Part shown: positions 9,036 to 18,550 of the stretch, piece after piece
How the letters are laid out: each line of letters begins with the position of its first letter
How positions within the stretch are numbered: position 1 is the stretch's first letter
Origin: Nocardia neocaledoniensis
GTDB taxonomy: Bacteria > Actinomycetota > Actinomycetes > Mycobacteriales > Mycobacteriaceae
DNA length: 64,000 nt
NCBI RefSeq assembly: GCF_003182135.1
Contig: NZ_QGTL01000018.1
Location: 62,001 to 126,000 of the forward strand
Direction of reading: 5' to 3'
Translations under genes and position numbers: made by a program
The notes under the pieces: model-generated
Database searches by the model: none
What the model was told of the DNA's origin: nothing
What the model saw: only the letters and a program-made list of their open reading frames with translations

Positions 9036-10586
9036 GTGACTGAACTCGACCAGACCGCGGCCGTGATCGAAGTACGCAATCCGGCGACCGGTGAGCGCAC
9101 CGGCACCGTCCCGATCGTCGCGCCGGACGATGTCGCGGCGGCGGTTCGCGAATTGCGCCTGTACCAGCCGGAGTGGGAGGCGATCGGCCCCGAGGGCCGC
9201 AAGCGCTGGCTGCTGAAGATGCAGGACTGGCTCATCGACAACACCGAGCAGCTCGCCGAGGTGTTGCAGTCCGAGACCGCCAAGCCGCGCGTCGACGCGC
9301 TCATCGATCCGGCCTTCGCCGTGGACCTGCTCGGCTACTACGCGCGCCGCGCCGGGAAGTTCCTCGCCGACGAGCACCCGTCCCCGCACAGCCCGCTGGC
9401 CAGGGTGAAGTCGCTGACCGTGGCCTACCGCCCGTACCCGGTGGTCGGGGTGATCACTCCGTGGAACTTCCCGCTGGCGATGCCGGCGATCGACGTGTTC
9501 CCCGCGCTGGCCGCGGGCGCCGCGGTGATCCTCAAGCCCTCGGAGGTCACGCCGCTGTCGGCGGTGGAGCTCGCGCGCGGCTGGGCCGAGATCGGCGCGC
9601 CGCCGGTGTTCAAGGTGGTCACGGGCGCGGGCGAGACCGGCGCCGCCGTCGTCGAGAACGCCGACTACATCCAGTTCACCGGGTCGACCGCCACCGGCCG
9701 CCGGATCGCCGCCGCCTGCGCGGAGCGCATGGTGCCCTACAGCCTCGAGCTGGGCGGTAAGGATCCGGCGATCGTGCTGGCCGACGCCGACATCGACCGC
9801 GCCGCGCACGGCATCGCCTTCGGCGGCATGTTCAACGCCGGTCAGGTGTGCATCTCGGTGGAGCGCGTCTACGTGGAGGCGCCGGTCTACGACGAGTTCG
9901 TCGCCAAGCTCACCGATGCCGTCGCGGCCCTGCGCCAAGGCGCCGACGGCCGCGCGTCGAAGCACGACGTGGGCGCGCTGGCCAACGAGAACCAGGTGCG
10001 GATCGTGCAGCGCCACGTCGACGAGGCCGTCGCCGCGGGCGCGCGGGTCACCACGGGCGGCAAGCGCACGGGCGTCGGCACGTTCTTCGAACCGACCGTG
10101 CTGGTCGACGTGGACCATTCGATGTCCTGCGTCGCCGAGGAGACCTTCGGGCCGACGCTGCCGGTGATGAAGGTGGCCGACGAGGCCGAGGCGATCCGGC
10201 TGGCCAACGACTCGATCTACGGCCTGTCGGCCTCGGTCTGGACGGGCGACAAGGCGCGCGGCGAGCGGGTGGCCAGGCAGCTGAACGTGGGCGCGGTGAA
10301 CATCAACGACGTGTTCGCCAACCTGTTCAACCCGGCGATGCCGATGGGCGGCTGGGGCCTGTCCGGCGTGGGCGCGCGCTGGGGCGGCGCGGCCGGTCTG
10401 CGCAAGTACTGCCGCGCGCAGGCGATGACCAAGCCGAAGCTGCCGACCACGAGCAAGGAATTGTTCTGGTACCCGTACGACATGAACAAGCTGGTCGTCG
10501 CGGTGGCGGCGATGCGGGCGGCGGGCGCGCGGGGCATCCGCCGCATCGACCTGCCCGCCGTGTTGCGGCTGAAGAAGGAGCGGTAG
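9036..10586 (+). CDS. NAD(P)-dependent aldehyde dehydrogenase (succinate-semialdehyde dehydrogenase-like)
   Basis: The 516-residue enzyme of the ALDH superfamily oxidises an aldehyde to the acid. It shows the NAD(P)-binding GVITPWNFPLAM (about residues 143-154), the FTGSTATGR loop, the general-base glutamate in LELGGKDPAIV and the catalytic cysteine in NAGQVCISVERVYV (about residue 272), with the late ETFGPTLPV motif. The NAGQ(V/L)CIS-ER-YVE pattern and C-terminal length resemble mycobacterial GabD2-type enzymes, but the substrate cannot be fixed. The GTG start is supported by GGGAGC upstream. A LysR gene follows in the same direction after a terminator. Confidence 0.88.
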   Translation: MTELDQTAAVIEVRNPATGERTGTVPIVAPDDVAAAVRELRLYQPEWEAIGPEGRKRWLLKMQDWLIDNTEQLAEVLQSETAKPRVDALIDPAFAVDLLGYYARRAGKFLADEHPSPHSPLARVKSLTVAYRPYPVVGVITPWNFPLAMPAIDVFPALAAGAAVILKPSEVTPLSAVELARGWAEIGAPPVFKVVTGAGETGAAVVENADYIQFTGSTATGRRIAAACAERMVPYSLELGGKDPAIVLADADIDRAAHGIAFGGMFNAGQVCISVERVYVEAPVYDEFVAKLTDAVAALRQGADGRASKHDVGALANENQVRIVQRHVDEAVAAGARVTTGGKRTGVGTFFEPTVLVDVDHSMSCVAEETFGPTLPVMKVADEAEAIRLANDSIYGLSASVWTGDKARGERVARQLNVGAVNINDVFANLFNPAMPMGGWGLSGVGARWGGAAGLRKYCRAQAMTKPKLPTTSKELFWYPYDMNKLVVAVAAMRAAGARGIRRIDLPAVLRLKKER

Positions 10587-10591
10587 CCGCG

Positions 10592-10625
10592 ATCCGGCCG
10601 CGGCGCTCGCTCGTCGCGGCCGGAT
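10592..10625 (+). terminator. Rho-independent-like terminator after aldehyde dehydrogenase
   Basis: A perfect 11-bp stem (ATCCGGCCGCG / CGCGGCCGGAT) with a 12-nt loop begins 5 bp after the dehydrogenase stop codon. The remaining sequence up to the LysR gene (10626-10973, about 350 bp) is relatively AT-rich and contains no convincing gene; it presumably holds the LysR promoter. Confidence 0.7.
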
Positions 10626-10973
10626 TCACGGCCCCAAAACCTCTTTGTGACGAATGTCACTCATTGATCTTGATGGCGGCGAGAACAGTGGTCAGCGGTA
10701 CGTTTTGCCGCGCGAACCCGGCCCCTGAGCGCCCGCTCCGCGACGCCGATTCCTGTGAGTCCGGCCGCATCTTTGCTGGTCAAGCGCCCAGCCCCGAGCT
10801 CGCCAACGGCCGATCCCCGGCCGTGGCACAACAATGACGCCTCAATGATGCAGTGCTACATGCCAGGCCATATGCTGTCCGATACCAACCTGGTGACTGT
10901 TTTGATCCACCTACGCGAACTTCCTTGCCCGTTTTGGCTGGAATTTCCCGACCGATTCTGATAGCAAGGTGCT

Positions 10974-11870
10974 ATGGACCCGCATTTGCGCGATCTGCGG
11001 TATTTCGTCGCCGTCGCTGAGGAACTGCATTTCACCAACGCCGCTCAGCGGTTGCACATCGCTCAGCCGACGCTGTCACGGCAGATCCGCCAGCTCGAAC
11101 GCCAGCTCGACGTGGTCCTGTTCGACCGCAACCAGCGCAGTGTCGCCCTGACCGTCGCCGGTAAGGAACTGCTCGAAGGCGCACGCAAGATCCTGGAACT
11201 CTGGGAGGTCACCAACGTCTCCCTGCAGGAGGCCGGTGAGGTGCTGCGCGTGGGCATCCAGTCCGCGCTGGGCCGCGGTCTGCTCAACGACCTGGAGAGC
11301 GCCAGCGGCCACCGCCTGGCCCTGCACGCCGCCTCCTGGAACGACCCGTCCAGCGGCCTGGCGGGCCGCCAGGCCGACCTGGCCCTGGTGTGGCTGCCGC
11401 TGCCCGATCCCAACCGCTACCGCTGGCAGGTACTGCGCACCGAGCCGCGCTGGGTGCTGCTCCCGGAGAACCACGCCCTGGCCGAGCAGGACGCGATCGA
11501 CTTCGCCGACCTGCTCGACGAGCCGTTCATCGCCCTGCCCACCGAGGCGGGCGCGGTGCGCGACTTCTGGCTCGGCAACGACGCCCGCGGCGGCCGCGCC
11601 GCCAAGATCGGCGCCGAGGCGGCCACTCCCGAGGACAAGCTCGAGGCCGTGAGCCTCGGCCTCGGCGTCTGCCTGCTCGCCGAGAACAACGTGCCGATGT
11701 ACCGCTGGCCCGGCCTGACCGCGCGTCCGGTCACCGGCCTTTCCCCGTGCGAGCTCGCGGTGGCGTGGCGGGCCGACGACACCCGCCCGACCATCCTGGA
11801 ATTCGCCGGTCGCGCCGTCGACGGCGGGTTCTCCGAGCCGCAGCAGCAGCCGCAGGCCATCGCGGTCTAG
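10974..11870 (+). CDS. LysR family transcriptional regulator
   Basis: The 298-residue regulator has the N-terminal winged helix-turn-helix of the LysR family: LRYFVAVAEELHFTNAAQRLHIAQPTLSRQI is followed by RQLDVVLFDR and LTVAGKELL (residues 1-65). The linker helix leads into a periplasmic-binding-protein-like effector domain (about 90-290). LysR proteins usually control a neighbouring operon; the candidates here are the aldehyde dehydrogenase upstream or the convergent amidase. Its stop codon shares a CTAG palindrome with the stop of the amidase gene. The effector is unknown. Confidence 0.93.
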   Translation: MDPHLRDLRYFVAVAEELHFTNAAQRLHIAQPTLSRQIRQLERQLDVVLFDRNQRSVALTVAGKELLEGARKILELWEVTNVSLQEAGEVLRVGIQSALGRGLLNDLESASGHRLALHAASWNDPSSGLAGRQADLALVWLPLPDPNRYRWQVLRTEPRWVLLPENHALAEQDAIDFADLLDEPFIALPTEAGAVRDFWLGNDARGGRAAKIGAEAATPEDKLEAVSLGLGVCLLAENNVPMYRWPGLTARPVTGLSPCELAVAWRADDTRPTILEFAGRAVDGGFSEPQQQPQAIAV

Positions 11871-13201
11871 TTCGTCAGCTCCAGTTGGGCGGCGAGGCCG
11901 AGCAAGGTGGCCTCGCTTCCCGGCGGGCCTGCCAGCTGCGCCGCCAGTGGGGTGTGTGCCTCGGCGTGGGTGCCCATCGGTACCGAGGCGGCCGGCCAGC
12001 CGAGCAGGTTCCAGACGCCGGTGAAGGGCGCGTAGCGCGCCGAGGCGAGGACGTTCGCGGCCCAGCCGCGCGAACTCCAGCGCTTGGCTTTCGGTGGCGG
12101 CGCGGCGAGCGTCGGGGTGATCACCACGTCGAAGTTCTCGAAGAAGTCGACCATGCCCGCTTCGATCCGGTCGACCTGGCTCGCCCGGACCAGGCGCAGC
12201 CTCCGGATCATCCTGCCCACCGCCAGGTGCCGCCTGGTACGGCGTTGCAGCAGTTCGGGATTCGGTAGTCGCTCGGCGTCGGCCAGTCCGACGCTCGGCC
12301 AGCGCAGCAGCATGGCGAGCGCCGAGTCACCGTAGGGCAGGTCGATCGGTTCCACCAGGTGCCCGGCCGCCGCCGCCCGCGCGCCCGCGGTGCGCGCCGC
12401 CGCCGTCCAGTGCCGATCCATCCGGACCAGCCGCGACGGCGGAGCCACGGCCAGTCCGATACGTAGTCGGTGCGGTGCGCGTAGCTCGGCCAGGTCGGAG
12501 CGTTCGGCCAGCACCGACAGGGCCAGCGCCGCGTCGGAGACGGTCGTCGCGAGCACGCCGTTCTCGGCCATGCCCGCCCACGAGTCGGCGCCGATTCCGG
12601 CGGGCACCACCTGTCTGCCCGGCTTGATCCCGAAGACACCGCACGCCGCAGCGGGCACCCGGATCGAGCCGAGCCCGTCGTTGCCGTGCGCGATCGGCAC
12701 CAGCCCCGCGGCCACCGCCGCCGCCGCGCCGCCGGAGGAGCCACCGGCGGACCGCCCGACATCGCGCGGATTGCGGGTGACGGTGCCGTCCTCGTCGGTG
12801 GTGGCCCACAGGCCCAGCTCGGGCATCGCCGTCACGCCGACGACGATCGCGCCCGCGGCCCGCAGCCGCGCCACCACCGGATGATCGGCGGCCACCGGAT
12901 CGGTGGCGGTCGCCGCGGAACCCGTGCGCGTCGGCACCCCGGCCACCGCGATGTTCTGCTTCACCGCGATCGGCACCCCGGCCAGCGGCAACTCGTCCAG
13001 ATCGTCGCGGGCGGCCAGCTCCAGCGCCTCGGCGCGCGCCTGTTCGGCACGGACGACGGTGAACGCGTTGATCTTTCGATTCTCCGACGCGATGCGCGCC
13101 AAGGCCTCTGTCACCACGTCGACGGGCGTGATCGTGCCCGCGCGTACCCGGGCGGCCAGCGCCGCCGCCGGGCCGCCGATGGGATAGGCCTGGGCACCCA
13201 T
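11867..13201 (-). CDS. amidase (amidase signature family)
   Basis: The product is an amide hydrolase with the Ser-cisSer-Lys triad. The catalytic lysine is in GVPIAVKQNIAVAG, and the glycine/serine-rich signature RSAGGSSGGAAAAVAAGLVPIAHGNDGLGSIRVPAA carries both catalytic serines. Starting at the ATG at 13201 the protein is 444 residues, normal for the family; this start is preceded by GAGG at a 5-nt spacing. Longer in-frame starts (13273, 13297) have poor ribosome sites and would add a non-conserved segment. Close relatives act on varied amides, so the substrate is unknown. Confidence 0.88.
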   Translation of the reverse strand: MGAQAYPIGGPAAALAARVRAGTITPVDVVTEALARIASENRKINAFTVVRAEQARAEALELAARDDLDELPLAGVPIAVKQNIAVAGVPTRTGSAATATDPVAADHPVVARLRAAGAIVVGVTAMPELGLWATTDEDGTVTRNPRDVGRSAGGSSGGAAAAVAAGLVPIAHGNDGLGSIRVPAAACGVFGIKPGRQVVPAGIGADSWAGMAENGVLATTVSDAALALSVLAERSDLAELRAPHRLRIGLAVAPPSRLVRMDRHWTAAARTAGARAAAAGHLVEPIDLPYGDSALAMLLRWPSVGLADAERLPNPELLQRRTRRHLAVGRMIRRLRLVRASQVDRIEAGMVDFFENFDVVITPTLAAPPPKAKRWSSRGWAANVLASARYAPFTGVWNLLGWPAASVPMGTHAEAHTPLAAQLAGPPGSEATLLGLAAQLELTN

Positions 13202-13398
13202 CGTCACCTCAGCGTCTGTCACGCCGTCGTCGTCGACGGACTCCCATGCTACCGCTGTGAGGTCTTCGTGCATCTGCGGATTCGCCCCCCGTCGCATGGT
13301 CTCGAGATTCGGGTGATCTGCCGTGAATGCGCAAGTTATCATTCGGAGAGGGCTCGGGGGCCGATGGTGTCGGTGTGGCGCGAACCTTAGGTCGGTGG

Positions 13399-15777
13399 AT
13401 GAGCAAGAACACCGGAAACGGCGACCTGCCCGACGGTCGGTCGACGAACGTGCGCGGCGACATGGTCGAAGCGTTCGCCGAAGCATGGGGTTCCGCCGCC
13501 GAGCGTCCACCCGAGATCGCCGAATTCCTCCCCGACGCGCGCACCCTGCGCAGACAGGCCCTGCACGAGCTGATCCGCGTCGACCTGCGCAATCGCTGGC
13601 TGCACCACGCCGGCGCCGACATCGTGCGCAAGCGCCTCGACACCTACTGCGCCGAGTTCCCCGAACTCGACCGAGCCTCGCTGCCGGCGGGGCTGGTGTT
13701 CGAGGAGTTCGTGATCCGCAGGCACAGCGGCGAGCGCGTCGACCCCCGCGAGTGCCTGCGCGAATACCCGGATCAGGCGTCGAGCCTGCGCGGGCTGCTC
13801 AACACCGACGACCTCGAGCAGAGCACGCACCGCGCCGACCCGACCGTGAACCATCCGGCGGAGATGACTCGTACTACTGAGGTGACCACGCCCGAGCTCG
13901 ATCTCACCGCGACAGCGACGTCGGCGGCGACCGCCGCCGACTCGTCGCCCGGTGTGTTCGCGCCGCTGGACCGCATCGAGATCGGCCAGCGCATCGACGA
14001 TTTCGAACTGCTCACCGGGCTCGGCACCGGCGCGTTCGCCCGGGTCTTCCTGGCCAGACAGCGCTCGATGCAGCGGCTGGTCGCGGTGAAGATCTCCGCC
14101 GATCGCGGCACCGAGCCACAGACCCTGGCCCAGCTCGACCACGACTACATCGTGCGCGTGTTCGATCAGCGGCTGCTCGACACCGGCGCCGCGCCCGCGG
14201 ACAAGCGCAGGCTGCGGCTGCTGTACATGCAGTTCCTGCCCGGCGGCACCCTGCTCGGCCTGCTGCGCTGGGTCCGCGCCACGCCACCGGCCGAACGCAG
14301 CGGCAAACTGCTGCTCGACGCGGTCGACGCGGCCATGGAGGAGAAGGGCGAGATCCGGCCCACCGACTCGAGCGTGCGCGCCGAACTGGCCGAGCTGACC
14401 TGGCCGGAGACCGTCGCCTGGCTGGGCAGGCGCCTGGCCGAGGCGCTGGCCTACGCCGCCGCGCACGGCGTGCTGCACCGCGACGTGAAGCCCGCGAACG
14501 TCCTGCTCACCGCCGAGGGCGTGCCGAAGCTGGCCGACTTCAACATCAGCTTCAGCCGGGAGATCGAGGGCACCAGTCCGGTGTCGTATTTCGGCGGCTC
14601 GCTGTCGTACATGTCGCCCGAGCAGCTGGAGGCGTGCCATCCCGGCCTGGCCCGTTCGGCCGCCGACCTGGACACCCGCTCCGACATCTACTCCCTCGGC
14701 GTCGTGCTGTGGGAGCTGCTCACCGGCGCGAAGCCGTTCGACGACAGCACCGCGGCGGCCGCGGGCAGCGGCGACGAGACCACCCTCGAGGCGATGCTGG
14801 AACGGCGCACCGGCGGCGTCGAGAGCGCGGCGCTCGAGCGGGTGCCCGCCGACTGCCCCGCCGCGCTGCGCCGCGTCCTGCTCACCTGCCTGGAACCCGA
14901 CCGCGACCGCCGCTGGCCCGACGGCGGGGTGCTGGCCAAGCAGTTCGACCTGTGTCTGGACGAGCGGGCGCGCAACCTCGTCGACCCGCCGCCGACGAGC
15001 TGGCAGTTCCGCTGGCGGCGGGTGCCGCTGCTGGTGATGGTGCTCGCCGTCGGCGTGCCGAACGCGCTGGCGTCCTGGTACAACATCGTGCACAACCAGA
15101 CGCTGGTGGTGAGCAGGCTCAGCGAGACCGCGCAGCAGTCGTTCGTGGTGATCACCGCCGGGGTGAACCTGGTGTTCTTCCCGCTGGGCACCGTCGTGCT
15201 GCTGTATCTGGCCCGCTTCGTGCTATCGGTGCCGCGCGGCATGCGGCACGGGAAACGCTACGACCCGGCGACGCTACGCCGGACCAGACACGACACCCTG
15301 CGTCTCGGCGACCAGTTCGTCATCGTGGCGTTCTCGCTGTGGGCGATCTCCGGGATCACCTTCCCGATCGCCCTGCGCCTGTCGTCGGGTGACGTGCCCA
15401 GCCGCGCCGTCGTCCACTTCCTCGCGTCGCTGCTGGTGTGCGGCGCGATCGCGGTGGCCTACCCGTTCTTCCTGGTCACGTTCTATCTGGTGCGCTGCAT
15501 CTATCCGATCTTCCTGCGGCACGGCGAGATCAGCGTCGACGACGGCGTCTGGCTGCGGGCGCTGACCCGGCGCTGCACCTGGTACCTGGCCATCGCGGCC
15601 TCGGTGCCGCTGCTCGCGGTCGCGGGCGTCACGTTCCTGCCGCCCGGCGACATCCCGCAGGTGATCGTGGCCGTGCGGGTGCTCTGTGTCGGCGGCATCG
15701 TCGCCTTCATCGGCTCCTACCTGCTGTTCCGCGCGCTCGAAGCCGACCTCGCCGCCCTCGAGCGAGTTGTCAGCTGA
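13399..15777 (+). CDS. membrane serine/threonine protein kinase with planctomycete-like N-terminal module
   Basis: The 792-residue protein has three parts. Residues ~30-140 are helical, with an ELIRVDLRNRW motif and two 'FPEL/YPDQ' helical repeats that resemble modules on planctomycete kinases. Residues ~195-530 are a protein kinase: glycine loop GLGTGAFARV, VAVK lysine, HRDVKPAN catalytic loop and SYMSPEQL activation segment, but with DFN in place of DFG and a ~65-residue insert before the catalytic loop. Residues ~540-790 contain about six membrane helices; there is no PASTA domain. The ATG at 13399 is chosen; in-frame starts at 13327 (ATG) and 13375 (GTG) are possible. It is paired with a paralogue 4 bp downstream. 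Confidence 0.88.
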   Translation: MSKNTGNGDLPDGRSTNVRGDMVEAFAEAWGSAAERPPEIAEFLPDARTLRRQALHELIRVDLRNRWLHHAGADIVRKRLDTYCAEFPELDRASLPAGLVFEEFVIRRHSGERVDPRECLREYPDQASSLRGLLNTDDLEQSTHRADPTVNHPAEMTRTTEVTTPELDLTATATSAATAADSSPGVFAPLDRIEIGQRIDDFELLTGLGTGAFARVFLARQRSMQRLVAVKISADRGTEPQTLAQLDHDYIVRVFDQRLLDTGAAPADKRRLRLLYMQFLPGGTLLGLLRWVRATPPAERSGKLLLDAVDAAMEEKGEIRPTDSSVRAELAELTWPETVAWLGRRLAEALAYAAAHGVLHRDVKPANVLLTAEGVPKLADFNISFSREIEGTSPVSYFGGSLSYMSPEQLEACHPGLARSAADLDTRSDIYSLGVVLWELLTGAKPFDDSTAAAAGSGDETTLEAMLERRTGGVESAALERVPADCPAALRRVLLTCLEPDRDRRWPDGGVLAKQFDLCLDERARNLVDPPPTSWQFRWRRVPLLVMVLAVGVPNALASWYNIVHNQTLVVSRLSETAQQSFVVITAGVNLVFFPLGTVVLLYLARFVLSVPRGMRHGKRYDPATLRRTRHDTLRLGDQFVIVAFSLWAISGITFPIALRLSSGDVPSRAVVHFLASLLVCGAIAVAYPFFLVTFYLVRCIYPIFLRHGEISVDDGVWLRALTRRCTWYLAIAASVPLLAVAGVTFLPPGDIPQVIVAVRVLCVGGIVAFIGSYLLFRALEADLAALERVVS

Positions 15778-15781
15778 CCGG

Positions 15782-17695
15782 ATGAACCACGGGCGCGCCG
15801 CGCCCGTACCCCCGTCCGTGAGCCCGACGAGTACCACCGAAGCGACCAGGCCCGCACTCGACCGCACCGCCGACATGCACCCGACCGATCGCCGTGGACT
15901 CGACCGGATCGAGGTCGGCGGTCGGATCGGTGATTTCGAGCTGCTCACCGAATTGGGAGTCGGCGCGTTCGCGCGGGTGTTCCTGGCGCGGCAGCGGTCG
16001 ATGCAGCGGCTGGTGGCGGTGAAGATCTCCGCGGACAGCGGCACCGAACCGCAGACCATGGCCCAGCTCGACCACGACTACGTCGTGCGCGTGTTCGACC
16101 AGCACGTGCTGGACCCGCCCGCCGACGGCTCCCCCGCCCTGCGGCTGCTGTACATGCAGTTCCTGCCGGGCGGGACCCTGCTGGGCGTGCTGCGCTGGGT
16201 CCGCGCGACCCCGCCCGCCGAACGCACGAGTCTGCTGCTGCTCGACGCGGTCGACGCCGCCATGGCCGAGCGCGGCGAGATCCGGCCCACCGACTCCGCC
16301 GTGCGCGCCGAGATCGCCCGGCTGAGCTGGCCGGAAACCGTCGCCTGGCTGGGCAGCAGGCTGGCGCGGGCTCTGCAGTACGCCGCCGCCAACGAGGTCC
16401 TGCACCGTGACGTGAAGCCGGCGAACGTGCTGCTCACCGCCGAGGGTGTGCCGAAGCTGGCCGACTTCAACATCAGCTACAGCCGGTCGGCGGGCACCAG
16501 TCCGGTCTCGTATTTCGGCGGCTCGCTGTCGTACATGTCGCCCGAACAGCTCGAGGCCTGCCATCCCGGAAGGGCGCGCACCGCCGAGGATCTCGACACC
16601 AGGGCCGACATCTATTCGCTCGGCGTCGTGCTGTGGGAACTGCTGACCGGCCAGAAACCCTTCGACGACACCACGGTCCCCCTCGACGACCTGCGCCCGG
16701 AGATAGCGCTCGGCGCCGCCCTGGAGCGCCGCGCCGACGGCATCGCCGCAGACCTGGTGCCCGCCGACTGCCCGCCCACGCTGCGCCGGGTCCTGCTCAC
16801 CTGCCTTGCCGCCGACCGCGCCGACCGCTGGCCGGACGGCGACATCCTCGCCGCCCAGCTCGACCTGTGCCTGGACGGGCACGCCCGCGAACTCGTCGAC
16901 CCGCCTGCCGGCAGCTGGCGAATCCGCTTGCGCTCGTTCCTGTTTCCGGTGCTCATGCTCGCCGTCGCGATACCGAACATGCTGGCCGCCGCCTACAACG
17001 CCCGGCTGAACACCGCGCTGATCGTCGATCGCCTCACCTCCGCCACCAGGGACACGCTGATCTCGGTCGCCGGCGTCACCAACGCCGCGTTCTTCGCCGC
17101 GGGCGCGGTGGTGCTGATCTACGCGGCGCGCAGGCTGCTGATCGTCCCGCGCCGGTTGCGTAAGGGCCGGGTCTGTGGCCCCGACACCCTCGACCGCACC
17201 CGCCGCGATTGTCTGCGTTTCGGAAACCGCGCGGTGGCAGTGGCTTTCGCGCTCTGGCTGGTGGCGGCGGTCGTTTTCGCCGCCACCATCGGCCTCGCCG
17301 ATGACGAATTACCCGTGCGCACAGCCGTGCACTTCCTGCTCGCGGCGGCCATCTGCGCCGCCATCGCGATGACCTACCCGTTCTTCCTGATCACCCTGTA
17401 TCTCACGCGCTGCGTCTACCCGCTGTTCCTGCACCACGGCCAGGACTTCCGTGGCGACGGCGTGGCGTTGACCGGCCTGCTCACCCGCTGTCACCGCTAT
17501 CTGATGACGGCCGCGTCGATCCCGCTGCTCGCCGTGGTCAGCGCGACCTTCCTGCCGGTGCCCGACCTGCTGACGACGACAACCCCGCTGCGCGCGGTCT
17601 GCGTGGGCGGGGTGCTCGGTTTCATCGGGTCGTACGCGCTGTTCCGGCTCATCGAGGCCGACATCCGCGCGTTGCTGCGCGTCGTCGGGAGCTGA
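15782..17695 (+). CDS. membrane serine/threonine protein kinase, paralogue of the upstream gene
   Basis: The 637-residue protein is very similar to the preceding gene over the kinase domain (about residues 45-370) and the six-helix membrane domain (about 383-637), but lacks the ~190-residue N-terminal module. Conserved features are ELGVGAFARV, VAVK, HRDVKPAN, DFN (not DFG) and SYMSPEQLEACHPG. The gene starts 4 bp after the upstream stop, so the two are co-transcribed and arose by tandem duplication. The loss of DFG is shared, so it is ancestral to the pair; because HRD and the lysine are kept, activity is likely retained. Possible heterodimer partners; the signal is unknown. Confidence 0.88.
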   Translation: MNHGRAAPVPPSVSPTSTTEATRPALDRTADMHPTDRRGLDRIEVGGRIGDFELLTELGVGAFARVFLARQRSMQRLVAVKISADSGTEPQTMAQLDHDYVVRVFDQHVLDPPADGSPALRLLYMQFLPGGTLLGVLRWVRATPPAERTSLLLLDAVDAAMAERGEIRPTDSAVRAEIARLSWPETVAWLGSRLARALQYAAANEVLHRDVKPANVLLTAEGVPKLADFNISYSRSAGTSPVSYFGGSLSYMSPEQLEACHPGRARTAEDLDTRADIYSLGVVLWELLTGQKPFDDTTVPLDDLRPEIALGAALERRADGIAADLVPADCPPTLRRVLLTCLAADRADRWPDGDILAAQLDLCLDGHARELVDPPAGSWRIRLRSFLFPVLMLAVAIPNMLAAAYNARLNTALIVDRLTSATRDTLISVAGVTNAAFFAAGAVVLIYAARRLLIVPRRLRKGRVCGPDTLDRTRRDCLRFGNRAVAVAFALWLVAAVVFAATIGLADDELPVRTAVHFLLAAAICAAIAMTYPFFLITLYLTRCVYPLFLHHGQDFRGDGVALTGLLTRCHRYLMTAASIPLLAVVSATFLPVPDLLTTTTPLRAVCVGGVLGFIGSYALFRLIEADIRALLRVVGS

Positions 17696-17698
17696 TCC

Positions 17699-18529
17699 TC
17701 AGCCGGCCTGCCTGCTCAGGTGCTCCCACTTGGCGAGTTCGGCCGTGCGGGCGGCGGTCAGGTCGGCGACCATGCCGTAGGCGGCGTCGCCGAGGATGAC
17801 GCGCTTGGGCGGCTCGGCCATGTCGACGATGCGCAGCACCACCTCGGCGGCCAGGGCCGGGTCGGCGTCCTTCGACTCGCTCCACATCTGCTCGAGCCAG
17901 GCGCGCAGTTCGGCGTAGGCCGGGTTCTGCTCGGTGATGGTGAGGCCGCTGGTGAACAGCCCGGTCTCGTAGCCGCCGGGCTGCAGGATGGTGACGGCGA
18001 TGCCGAATCGCTCGACCTCCATGGCCAGCGCCTCGGTCATGGCGTCGAGGGCGGCCTTGCCCGCGCCGTACACGCCGGTCGCCGCGAAGCCGCCCGCCGA
18101 GCCCATCGAGGAGACCTGCAGGATGTGGCCGGAGCCCTGCTCGCGCAGCAGCGGCACCACCGCCTGACTCACCCACAGCGCGCCGAAGAAGTTGACGTCG
18201 AGGTGCTCACGGGCCTGCCGCTCGGTGAGTTCCTCGAGCATCCCGAGGACGACGCCGCCCGCGTTGTTGACGACGACATCGAGCCTGCCGAACACCTCGA
18301 ACGCCGTGCGCACCCCGGCGAAGACGGCGGCGCGGTCGGCGACGTCGAGCGGGAACGTGACCAGCCTGCCGTCGGCGGCGGCGACCAGCTCGGCCAGCGG
18401 GGTGACGTCACGGGCGACCCCGACGACGCGGTCCCCGGCCGCGAGCGCCGCTTCGGTGAAGGCTCGGCCGAGGCCTCGCGAGGCGCCGGTGATGAACCAG
18501 GTGCGGGTTTCGTCGGCTGCGCGGGTCAT
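17699..18529 (-). CDS. short-chain dehydrogenase/reductase (classical SDR)
   Basis: The 276-residue Rossmann enzyme has the cofactor motif TGASRGLGR (about 15-23), the NNAG motif, and the catalytic Ser-Tyr-Lys set (VSSMGS and YGAGK). It is an NAD(P)H-dependent oxidoreductase of unknown substrate. The ATG at 18529 follows a strong AAGGAGA ribosome site. It is divergent from a TetR gene, with two near-identical palindromes between them, so it is very likely repressed by that regulator. Its stop lies just past the end of the kinase gene. Confidence 0.92.
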   Translation of the reverse strand: MTRAADETRTWFITGASRGLGRAFTEAALAAGDRVVGVARDVTPLAELVAAADGRLVTFPLDVADRAAVFAGVRTAFEVFGRLDVVVNNAGGVVLGMLEELTERQAREHLDVNFFGALWVSQAVVPLLREQGSGHILQVSSMGSAGGFAATGVYGAGKAALDAMTEALAMEVERFGIAVTILQPGGYETGLFTSGLTITEQNPAYAELRAWLEQMWSESKDADPALAAEVVLRIVDMAEPPKRVILGDAAYGMVADLTAARTAELAKWEHLSRQAG

Positions 18530-18550
18530 GTGGGTCTCCTTCAAGTGCGA

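Noticed and set aside
10755-10961. 68-residue plus-strand frame before the LysR gene
   Set aside because: Unusual composition and no ribosome site; the interval is better explained as promoter DNA.
13387-17000. Long antisense frames (568 and 370 residues) opposite the kinases
   Set aside because: They are GC-skew shadows of the kinase genes; composition is low-complexity (His/Gly/Arg-rich) and they match no domain.
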